Assembly (NCBI RefSeq): GCF_000725125.1
Contig: NZ_JFCB01000028.1
Span: forward strand, 36,011-100,010
Origin: Streptomyces toyocaensis
GTDB lineage: Bacteria > Actinomycetota > Actinomycetes > Streptomycetales > Streptomycetaceae
Direction: 5' to 3'
Length of the DNA stretch: 64,000 bases
The notes under the pieces are model-generated. The model saw only the letters and a list, made by a program, of their open reading frames with translations, was not told where the DNA came from and made no database searches. Every line of letters begins with the position of its first letter. Position 1 is the stretch's first letter. A program made the position numbers and the translations under genes. Below, piece after piece: positions 16,933 to 23,590 of the stretch.

Positions 16933-17961
16933 ATGACCACCGTTGAACCGGCTCCCCCGCCGCCCATGCGGCTGAGGGAGCTCGTATTCGGCGCGGCGTG
17001 CGCCGCCGCCGTACGCGCGGCCGTCCGTCTGGGCGTGCCCGACGCCCTGGACGACCACCCCATGACCGTCGACGACCTGGCGGCCGCGGTGAAGACCCAG
17101 CCGCACACGCTGCGGCGGCTGCTGCGCGCCCTGTCCTGTCAGGGCGTCTTCACCGAGAACCCCGACGGCACCTTCGAGCACACCGAGATGTCCCGGCTGC
17201 TGCGGGAGGACGACCCGCACAGCCTGCGCCACATCGCCCTGTGGTGCACCGAGCCGTGGACCTGGAGCGTCTGGCCGCTGCTCGACGAGGCGGTGCGCTC
17301 CGGGCGCGACGTCTTCGAGGACGTGCACGGCCAGGAGTTCTTCCCGTACCTCAACGAGTCCGCCCCCGAGTCCGCCCACGTGTTCAACCGCGCCATGACC
17401 ACGTCCAGCGAGCAGTCCGCCCGCGACGTGGCCCTGCTCCTCGACCTGGAGGACGCCTCCTCGGTCGTGGACATCGGCGGCGGCCAGGGGCACGTCCTGG
17501 CCAGCCTTCTGGAGAAGCACGCCCATCTCCACGGCACGCTGCTCGACCTGCCGGGCGTGGTGGAGAACGCCGACCCCCGGCTGCGCGAGGGCGGCGCGCT
17601 CGCCGGCCGGGTCGACGTCGTGGCCGGTGACTGCCGTGAGGCCGTCCCCGTCCAGGCGGACGTGTACATCATCAAGAACGTCCTGGAGTGGGACGACGAC
17701 AGCACCCGCCGGGCACTGGCGAGCGTCCGCGCGGCCGCCCGGCCCGGAGCCCGCGTCGTGGTCATCGAGAACCTCGTCGACGACACCCCGTCGATGCGGT
17801 TCACCACCGCCATGGACCTGCTGCTGCTCCTCAACGTCGGCGGCGCCAAGCACACCCGGCAGAGCATGGTCGACCGCCTGACCGCCGCGGGCCTGGTCAT
17901 CGACGGGGTCCGCCCGGTCAACGCCTACCTGCACGCCTTCGAGTGCACCGTGCCCGGCTGA
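16933..17961 (+). CDS. SAM-dependent O-methyltransferase of polyketide type
   Basis: Methyltransferase of 342 residues in the AdoMet-dependent O-methyltransferase family used on aromatic polyketides (TcmN/DmpM-like). The N-terminal dimerisation and winged-helix region (about 10-100) includes LVFGAACAAAVRAAVRLGVPDAL and VDDLAAAVKTQPHTLRRLLRALSCQGVF. The AdoMet fold has VVDIGGGQGHVLASLLEKHAHLHGTLLDLPGVVENA (about 177-213, glycine loop DIGGGQG). Later comes DVYIIKNVLEWDDD (motif IV). It starts 70 bases after the beta-helix gene and converges on the spore-pigment operon across a strong terminator. It probably methylates the spore pigment; not every whiE cluster has such a gene beside it. Confidence 0.88.
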   Translation: MTTVEPAPPPPMRLRELVFGAACAAAVRAAVRLGVPDALDDHPMTVDDLAAAVKTQPHTLRRLLRALSCQGVFTENPDGTFEHTEMSRLLREDDPHSLRHIALWCTEPWTWSVWPLLDEAVRSGRDVFEDVHGQEFFPYLNESAPESAHVFNRAMTTSSEQSARDVALLLDLEDASSVVDIGGGQGHVLASLLEKHAHLHGTLLDLPGVVENADPRLREGGALAGRVDVVAGDCREAVPVQADVYIIKNVLEWDDDSTRRALASVRAAARPGARVVVIENLVDDTPSMRFTTAMDLLLLLNVGGAKHTRQSMVDRLTAAGLVIDGVRPVNAYLHAFECTVPG

Positions 17962-17976
17962 TCCGCGGGCACCACG

Positions 17977-18027
17977 ACCCCGAGGCCGCCGGCTCCGCGA
18001 CTGACGCGGGACCGGCGGCCTCGGGGT
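17977..18027. terminator. Bidirectional hairpin terminator between the methyltransferase and the pigment operon
   Basis: Perfect inverted repeat with arms ACCCCGAGGCCGCCGG (17977-17992) and its complement (18012-18027). The 19-base loop contains a smaller hairpin. It lies between the ends of two convergent genes, so it can stop transcription from both sides. There is no U-tract, as is usual in Streptomyces. Confidence 0.85.
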
Positions 18028-18044
18028 GTGCGGCGCGGCCCGGC

Positions 18045-18380
18045 TCAGGAACCCGCGCCGCGCTCCCAGCGGTAGAAGCACTGCGCCATGGCGTCCTTGG
18101 GACCGCGCCACGTGGCCGGGTCGTACGGGCTGACGTACGCCTCCAGCCGCTCGCTGATGCCGCGGAACTCGGGGTGCGAGGCCAGCTTCGCGATGGCCGG
18201 CGCCGGATCCTGCTCCGCCTCGATGAGGTGCAGGTACACGTCGTCCCCGAACTGGAAGAGACTGCGCCGGCTGACGCCGATGAGATGGGGCAGTTCACCC
18301 CGGTCGGAGGCCGCGAACACGTCGGCGATGTCCGGCGCCGAACCGGGCTTCATCCGGGCGACGATGAGGGCGTGGTGCAT
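18045..18380 (-). CDS. whiE-VII: Spore-pigment polyketide cyclase, TcmI type (WhiE-VII-like)
   Basis: Small cyclase of 111 residues, start ATG 18380 with AAGGAA upstream. The sequence MHHALIVARMKPGSAPDIADVFAASDRGELPHLIGVSRRSLFQFGDDVYLHLIEAEQ is characteristic of the TcmI/WhiE-VII family. These cyclases fold as ferredoxin-like dimers and guide late ring closure of aromatic polyketides. The HPEFRGISERL and PYDPATWRGPKDAMAQCFYRW segments complete the family pattern. It is the last gene of the minus-strand pigment operon, 35 bases after the aromatase gene, and precedes the shared terminator. Confidence 0.93.
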   Translation of the reverse strand: MHHALIVARMKPGSAPDIADVFAASDRGELPHLIGVSRRSLFQFGDDVYLHLIEAEQDPAPAIAKLASHPEFRGISERLEAYVSPYDPATWRGPKDAMAQCFYRWERGAGS

Positions 18381-18415
18381 GAGGGTTCCTTCCGTGTCCT
18401 CGCGCGGGCCGGCGC

Positions 18416-18898
18416 TCAGCGCGAGGACGCGACGGACGCGCTCTCGCTGTCGCGGGCGACCTGCTCGATCCGGTCCCGGATGAGGGCCATCTGGGTAAGG
18501 GAGTTGCGGTTGATGTTGTCCGTCATCCACGCGTCGTCGACCGGGGCGTCGGGCTTCATGGCGAAGTCCTGCGTCCAGCGCATCCGGACACCGCCCGGCA
18601 CCTCCTCGTACTCCCACAGGATGTCCATGTGGGCGAAGGGGCCCGTCTCGACACGGCGGGCGCGGACGATCCGCTTCTCGCGGTCCGGGGTGCGCTCCGA
18701 CACCCAGCTCCACACCTTCCCGTTCTCGTCCGGGTGCATGGTCAGCCGGAACGTCGTCGTCCCGCCCTCACGGGAGAGGACCTCCACCGACGCGTACTCG
18801 CTGAACAGCCGCGGCCAGTTCTCCAGGTCGTTGGTCATCTCCCACACGAGGTCGAGGGGAGCGTCGATGGTGATGCTGTTCTCGGTGTGTCCGGCCAC
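18416..18898 (-). CDS. whiE-VI: Spore-pigment aromatase/cyclase, SRPBCC fold (WhiE-VI-like)
   Basis: Aromatase/cyclase of 160 residues with a START-like (SRPBCC) fold. It begins MAGHTENSITIDAPLDLVWEMTNDLENWPRLFSEYASVEVLSREG, the signature of single-domain polyketide aromatases. These control first-ring closure and dehydration of the nascent chain. The conserved WSWVSERTPD, MDILWEYEEVPGGVRMRWTQDFAM and Arg/Trp-rich pocket are present. The gene overlaps no neighbour but lies 2 bases after the ACP gene stop, so the two are surely co-transcribed. Confidence 0.93.
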   Translation of the reverse strand: MAGHTENSITIDAPLDLVWEMTNDLENWPRLFSEYASVEVLSREGGTTTFRLTMHPDENGKVWSWVSERTPDREKRIVRARRVETGPFAHMDILWEYEEVPGGVRMRWTQDFAMKPDAPVDDAWMTDNINRNSLTQMALIRDRIEQVARDSESASVASSR

Positions 18899-18900
18899 GT

Positions 18901-19161
18901 TCAGGCTCCAGCCGTGAGGGTGCTGTTGACGAGGTTCAGGAACTCCCGGGGCGTCCTGCAGCGCTCCGAGTCGGGGGGCAGCGGCTGGCCGTACCGGTTC
19001 TCCAGCTCGCCGACGATGCCGAGCAGACCGAGCGAGTCCAGGCCGAAGGTGTCGAACGGGGACTCCGCGGCCTCCTTGAGCTCCTCGGGGTCGACGGTGA
19101 TGCCGGCCGCCTGCTTCATCAGGGCGGACAGCTCGTCGAAGGTCACTTCGGTGGTGATCAT
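18901..19161 (-). CDS. whiE-V: Acyl carrier protein of the spore-pigment type II PKS (WhiE-V-like)
   Basis: Carrier protein of 86 residues. The phosphopantetheine attachment serine is Ser43 in TFGLDSLGLLG, a slightly altered form of the usual GxDS motif. Flanking helices VTFDELSALMKQAAG and LLGIVGELENRYGQPLPPDSERCRTPREFLNLVN are typical of type II PKS carrier proteins. It tethers the growing poly-beta-ketone chain between KS/CLF and the cyclases. It is located between the CLF (27 bases upstream) and the aromatase. Confidence 0.95.
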   Translation of the reverse strand: MITTEVTFDELSALMKQAAGITVDPEELKEAAESPFDTFGLDSLGLLGIVGELENRYGQPLPPDSERCRTPREFLNLVNSTLTAGA

Positions 19162-19188
19162 GGGTGACTGCTCCTTCCCCGCCCGGCG

Positions 19189-20433
19189 CTACCGGGCGGA
19201 ATCATCACCGCGGCGCACGACCAGCGCCGCGTTGGAGCCCATCAGTCCCCTGCTGAGGACGAGGGCGGTGCGCAGCTCGGCGGGGCGAGCGCGCGACGTG
19301 ACCAGGTCGAGGTCGTGGCAGGTGTCGAACACGTTGGGTGTCGGGGGCACCTGGCCGTGCTCCATGGCGAGCACCGCGGCCACCGTGTCCAGCACGGGCG
19401 CCGCGCAGTAGGCGCGGCCGATGCCGGTCTTGGGCGCCGTGACCGGGACCCGGGTGCCGTGTGCGCCGAGTGCGTCGGCGATCGCCAGCGCCTCCGCGCG
19501 GTCCGCCTCGGGCACGCCCATGGCGTCGGCGAACACGACGTCGATCTCCTCCGGGGCGCAGCCCGCCTCGTCGAGGGCGCCGCGGATCGCGCGGGCGAGG
19601 CCCTCCCGGGACTCCGCCCAGCGGGAGGCCCCCGTGAACGTGGCCGCGTGGCCGGCCACGACGGCCCGTACGGGCACCCCGCGCTCCCGGGCCCGGGCCT
19701 CGTCCTCGACGACGAGCAGCGCGCCGCCCTCGGCGGGCACGAAACCACAGGCCTGCTCGGTGAACGGGCGGTAGGCACGGTCGGGGTCGTCGACGGTGCT
19801 GAGCTCGGGGTAGCCGAGCTGGCACACCATCGAGTACGGGGCGAGGGGCGCCTCCGCGGCCCCGACGACCATGACGTCGGTGCCGCGCCGCACGGCCCGG
19901 CTCGCGTGCGCGAGGCAGTCAAGACCGCCCGCCTCGTCGCTCGCCACCACCCCGCAGGGCCCCTTGAGCCCGCTGCGGATGGAGATCTGGCCGGTGCTCG
20001 CCGCGTAGAACCAGGCGATGGACTGGTACGGCCCGACGAACTTGGAGCCCTTGCCCCAGAGTTTCTGCAGCTCACGCTGGCCGAACTCGCCGCCGCCCGA
20101 TCCGGCCGCGGTGACCACACCGACCGAGAACGGCTCGGCGGGTTCGCCGCCCAGTCCGGCGTCGTCGAGGGCGAGGGCGGCGGCGGCCATGGCGAAGTGG
20201 CTGAAGCGGTCCGTCTGCACCAGGAACCGGTCCTCGATGAGATCCGCCGGGTCGAAGGACCTGACCTCGCCCGCCACCCGCAGCGGCAGGTGGTCGCAGC
20301 CCTCGCGGCCGATCAGGTCCAGTACGGTGAGGCCTTCGCGGACGGACTTCCAGTAGGCGTCCGTCCGCATTCCGTTGGGCGCGATCACACCGATGCCGGT
20401 GACGGCCGCGCGCCCGGAGCGCCGATTGCTCAT
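19189..20433 (-). CDS. whiE-IV: Chain length factor, KS-beta (WhiE-IV-like)
   Basis: Chain length factor of 414 residues; start ATG 20433 overlaps the KS-alpha stop (ATGA). It is homologous to the KS over its whole length (AAVTGIGVIAPNGMRTDAYWKSVREGL ... GPCGVVASDEAGGLDCLAHASRAVRRGTDVMVVGAAEAP). The active-site Cys of the KS is replaced: the aligned residue is Glu167 in ASDEAGG, where most antibiotic-type CLFs carry Gln. It pairs with KS-alpha and sets chain length. The family is not itself condensing-competent. Glu instead of Gln at this site is worth comparing across spore-pigment systems. Confidence 0.95.
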   Translation of the reverse strand: MSNRRSGRAAVTGIGVIAPNGMRTDAYWKSVREGLTVLDLIGREGCDHLPLRVAGEVRSFDPADLIEDRFLVQTDRFSHFAMAAAALALDDAGLGGEPAEPFSVGVVTAAGSGGGEFGQRELQKLWGKGSKFVGPYQSIAWFYAASTGQISIRSGLKGPCGVVASDEAGGLDCLAHASRAVRRGTDVMVVGAAEAPLAPYSMVCQLGYPELSTVDDPDRAYRPFTEQACGFVPAEGGALLVVEDEARARERGVPVRAVVAGHAATFTGASRWAESREGLARAIRGALDEAGCAPEEIDVVFADAMGVPEADRAEALAIADALGAHGTRVPVTAPKTGIGRAYCAAPVLDTVAAVLAMEHGQVPPTPNVFDTCHDLDLVTSRARPAELRTALVLSRGLMGSNAALVVRRGDDSAR

Positions 20434-21698
20434 CGTGTCCTCCCGCCCGGCCCGGACAGCAGCACCGCGGACTGGAAGCCCCCGAAACCGCTGCCGACGG
20501 AGAGCACGTGGTTCAGCTTCCGCGGGCGGGCGGTGCGCGGGACGTAGTCCAGGTCGCACTCCGGGTCGGGGGTCTCGTAGTTCGCCGTGGGCGGCACCAC
20601 CTGGTGCTTCAGCGCGAGGACGCACGCGACCACCTCGATCGCGCCGATCGCGCCCAGCGAGTGCCCCACCATCGACTTGATGGAGCTCATGGGCGTCTCG
20701 TGGGCGTGCGCGCCCAGCGACCGCTTCACGGCGGCCGTCTCGTGCCGGTCGTTCTGCCGGGTGCCGGAACCGTGCGCGTTGACGTAGTCGATCAGCGTGG
20801 GGTCGATACGGGCCTGGTCGAGCGTGGTGTCGATCGCCCGGGCCATCTCCAGTCCCTCACTGGTCAGACCGGTCATGTGGTAGGCGTTGCCGTAGGTGGC
20901 GTAGCCGCTGATCTCGCAGAGGATCTCCGCGCCCCGGGCCCGCGCGTGCTCGTACTCCTCGAGCACGAGCACCGCCGCCCCCTCGCCCATGACGAAGCCG
21001 TCGCGGTGCGCGTCGAACGGCCGGGAGGCGTGCTCGGGGTCGTCGTTGTTGGGCGACGTCGCCTTGATGGCGTCGAAGCAGGCCATCGTGATCGGTGAGA
21101 TCGGTGAATCCGACGCCCCCGCGATGCAGACCTCGGCGCGGCCCTCGGCGATGGTGTGGAACGCGTAACCGACCGCGTCGAGCCCGGAGGTGCAGCCGGT
21201 GGAGACGGTCTGCACCGGACCCCGGGCGCCGAAGCGCTCGGCGACGACCGAGGCGAGCGTGCTCGGCTGGAAGGCCGTGTGCAACTGCGGCCCGGCCTTC
21301 TCCTGGTCGACGTCCCAGCGCCGGCCGCCCTCGCTGACCAGCACGTAGTCGTGCTCCAGCCGGGTCGTGCCGCCGACCGCGCTGCCCAGACAGACCGCGG
21401 TGCGCCAGGGGTCGCCGGCCTCGATGTCGAGTCCGGAGTCGCGCAGCGCCTCCCCGGCGGCGACCAGGGCGAACTGTACGTACCGGTCGGCGCGTTGGCA
21501 CAACTCCGCGTCCAGACCGTGCGCGAACGGGTCGAAGTCGCACTCGGCGGCTATCCGCGAGCGCAGGCCCGCCGGGTCGAACAGGGTGATGCCGCGGGTC
21601 GCGGTGCGGCCGGCTGCGAGGAGGTCCCAGAACGCCGTCGCTCCGATGCCGCCGGGAGCGACCACACCTATACCGGTGACGGCCACTCGCCGGGTCAT
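20430..21698 (-). CDS. whiE-III: Beta-ketoacyl synthase, KS-alpha (WhiE-III-like)
   Basis: Condensing enzyme of 422 residues that elongates the polyketide chain by decarboxylative Claisen condensation of malonyl-ACP. All catalytic residues are visible: Cys169 in VSTGCTSGLDA, His309 in VNAHGSGT, Lys341 and His346 in SIKSMVGHSLGA. The N-terminal MTRRVAVTGIGVVAPGG and the C-terminal SVGSGFGGFQSAVL are canonical. Start and stop codons overlap with the cupin gene upstream and the CLF gene downstream, showing translational coupling of KS and CLF as in other type II PKS operons. Confidence 0.97.
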   Translation of the reverse strand: MTRRVAVTGIGVVAPGGIGATAFWDLLAAGRTATRGITLFDPAGLRSRIAAECDFDPFAHGLDAELCQRADRYVQFALVAAGEALRDSGLDIEAGDPWRTAVCLGSAVGGTTRLEHDYVLVSEGGRRWDVDQEKAGPQLHTAFQPSTLASVVAERFGARGPVQTVSTGCTSGLDAVGYAFHTIAEGRAEVCIAGASDSPISPITMACFDAIKATSPNNDDPEHASRPFDAHRDGFVMGEGAAVLVLEEYEHARARGAEILCEISGYATYGNAYHMTGLTSEGLEMARAIDTTLDQARIDPTLIDYVNAHGSGTRQNDRHETAAVKRSLGAHAHETPMSSIKSMVGHSLGAIGAIEVVACVLALKHQVVPPTANYETPDPECDLDYVPRTARPRKLNHVLSVGSGFGGFQSAVLLSGPGGRTR

Positions 21699-22162
21699 TT
21701 TATGGCCTCGCTCGGCTCGGCGGGACGGCCCCGCTCGGGACCGCCGACCGTCAGCTGCGGCCCGGCGGCCACGCCTTCGGTCTCCTCGGTGTCGACGTGG
21801 CCGAGGCTCGGGTGCGGCGCGAGCGGGCCCAGGTGGAACACCATGCGGGCCTCCTGGTCGCCGACGTTGCGGAAGCGGTGCCGCATGTCGATGGGGATCA
21901 TCAGTCCCTGCTCGGCGCGCAGCGCGAACGGCTCGCCGTCCAGGTCCACTTCGAGCGCGCCGTTGACGACGTACACGAACTCCTCGGAGTACGGGTGGTA
22001 GTGCTCGCCGATCCGCTCGCCGGGCTTGATGATGGCCAGACCCATGAAACCGCTGGTCGAGCCGACGGTGGCCGGCGTGAGCAGGGTCCTGAGGTCACCT
22101 CCGCGCCGTCGGTTGGGTTCCGTCTCGCTCAGATCCACGATGCGTGGGTGCTGCTTGGACAT
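21695..22162 (-). CDS. whiE-II: Cupin-domain protein of the spore-pigment cluster (WhiE-II-like)
   Basis: Single-domain cupin of 155 residues. Motif 1 is seen in GERIGEHYHPYSEEFVYVVNGALEVDLDG (two His and Glu as possible metal ligands). Motif 2 is in RAEQGLMIPIDMRHRFRNVGDQEARMVFHLGP. Cupins of this type are regular members of whiE-type loci and are thought to act in later tailoring or cyclisation, without a proven reaction. Residues 130-155 are a disordered tail. The stop overlaps the KS-alpha start (ATGA). Confidence 0.9.
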   Translation of the reverse strand: MSKQHPRIVDLSETEPNRRRGGDLRTLLTPATVGSTSGFMGLAIIKPGERIGEHYHPYSEEFVYVVNGALEVDLDGEPFALRAEQGLMIPIDMRHRFRNVGDQEARMVFHLGPLAPHPSLGHVDTEETEGVAAGPQLTVGGPERGRPAEPSEAIK

Positions 22163-22232
22163 GGTTGATACCTCCGGGTGGGAGCGGCGGCGTCCGGGCG
22201 GACACGGCCGCGGACGTCGCCACGGTCGGCCG

Positions 22233-23357
22233 TCAGGAGTCCGCCGAGATGCGGTCGGTGACGGGCATCATGTCGGCGTGCGCCAGGAGCCGGTGCAGGG
22301 TGCGCTCCGAGTCCAGGGAGCCCTCGACGCCGATCGCGGCGCCGTCCAGGAGACGCTCCAGCTCGGCGGCCTTGCCCTGGCCCTTGATGCCGAGGGCGGA
22401 GAGCGGGTCGGTGTCGAGTTCGCCCGTGACGTCGATCATTCGGGTCACGACGTCGTCACGCTGGAAGACGGTGCTCGCGTGGACCAGGCCGTCCGGGTCG
22501 TTCGCCGCGGCCTCGTCCTGCTGGGCGAGGAACCGGGCCAGCTCCAGCCCGTGGCCGGCCACGGCCGGGTAGTACAGCATGTGCCGCTTCAGTGCGGCGG
22601 GTTCCGGCCGGCCGGCCTCCACGTGCTGCATCGCCGGGAGCGCCGCCCGGGTGAAGAACACCCGCGCGGAGTCGGAGTCGGACAGGTCCCGGTCATGCTC
22701 GAGATACGGGTTGATGGCCTCTTCCACCGCCTGGACCTCGGGCTGGCTGGCCACGTGGCACAGCGTGGCCAGCAGGTCGCCCTCCACCTCCACGGCCCGT
22801 ACGACGCGGTTGCCGTGCATGAAGAGCGAGGTGCGGTGCAGTCGCGTGATGCCGTTGATCCGTGTCTCGGGCGCGTCGTAGTTGGCCAGGATGTCCACGA
22901 CCTTGGACTCGGAGCCCGGCTTGACGGTGAAGGTGAGCGCGTGGCGGGTCCGGCCGGCGCCCACGCGGGCCGCCGTCTGGAGCTTCGCCTGCGCCGCGTC
23001 GGGGGTGAGCGGCTGCTCCGGGTGCGTCTCGCGCAGGACGCTGTAGCGCATCGACCGGGTGTCCCGGACGCAGCTGTGCATCGGGCGGACGATCTGGATG
23101 TGTTCCTCGCTGTTCACCCAGGCGAGGAACGGCAGGGCGCTCTCCCACTCGCTGGTGATGAGCCACTGCGACGGGTTCTCGATCGACTGGCACAGTTGGT
23201 CACTGATGTGACCGGGGACGGACGCGACCTTGTTGCGCATGTGCTCGTACGCGTCGAGGAACTGCTCCTGGGCACCCTCGTACAGGTCGAGCAGCAGGAT
23301 CACCCGCAGCCTCGAGCCGTCGAACGCCGACTGCGATACGCGTGCCGACATGGTCAT
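22233..23357 (-). CDS. whiE-I: Spore-pigment cluster monooxygenase-like protein with SchA/CurD domain (WhiE-I-like)
   Basis: Protein of 374 residues, first gene of the operon. The start at 23357 (or ATG 23351) follows AGGAGAGGTG. The N-terminal part (about 15-110) is an antibiotic-biosynthesis monooxygenase-like ferredoxin fold: VILLLDLYEGAQEQFLDAYEHMRNKVASVPGHISDQLCQSIENPSQWLITSEWES. The rest matches the SchA/CurD-like family found only in spore-pigment loci: TRHALTFTVKPGSESKVVDILANYDAPETRI ... RTSLFMHGNRVVRAVEVEGDLLATLCHVASQPEVQAVEEAINPYLE. Its exact reaction is unknown; mutants in such genes of whiE clusters alter pigment. It is divergent from the hydroxylase. Confidence 0.88.
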   Translation of the reverse strand: MTMSARVSQSAFDGSRLRVILLLDLYEGAQEQFLDAYEHMRNKVASVPGHISDQLCQSIENPSQWLITSEWESALPFLAWVNSEEHIQIVRPMHSCVRDTRSMRYSVLRETHPEQPLTPDAAQAKLQTAARVGAGRTRHALTFTVKPGSESKVVDILANYDAPETRINGITRLHRTSLFMHGNRVVRAVEVEGDLLATLCHVASQPEVQAVEEAINPYLEHDRDLSDSDSARVFFTRAALPAMQHVEAGRPEPAALKRHMLYYPAVAGHGLELARFLAQQDEAAANDPDGLVHASTVFQRDDVVTRMIDVTGELDTDPLSALGIKGQGKAAELERLLDGAAIGVEGSLDSERTLHRLLAHADMMPVTDRISADS

Positions 23358-23590
23358 CCGGCGCACCTCTCCTCTTCGTCGGAAGGTCAGGAACGACCGC
23401 CGTGTCCGGAGGGGCCGGGGTCGCCATGAGTCGATCGTTGACGCGACTTTCCGGTGCGCGCGAGCGACACGGGGCAGGTGGGTGAACCGCGTGCCATACG
23501 GGTGCCGCCGGGACGCGAGACGCCCTGTACCGGGCATGAAATGGGCGTCCCATTCCACAGCCCGTCGAGGGCGACGCTGGAGGCGTTTCA
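23358..23590 (+). promoter_or_regulatory. Divergent promoter region of the spore-pigment cluster
   Basis: Non-coding stretch of 233 bases between the pigment operon (minus) and the FAD hydroxylase (plus). The hydroxylase ATG is preceded by CTGGAGG. A TTGACGCGAC sequence is visible at about 23446, but no matching -10 could be chosen safely. In S. coelicolor the equivalent region has sporulation-dependent promoters on both strands; by analogy this region should be developmentally controlled. Confidence 0.5.
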
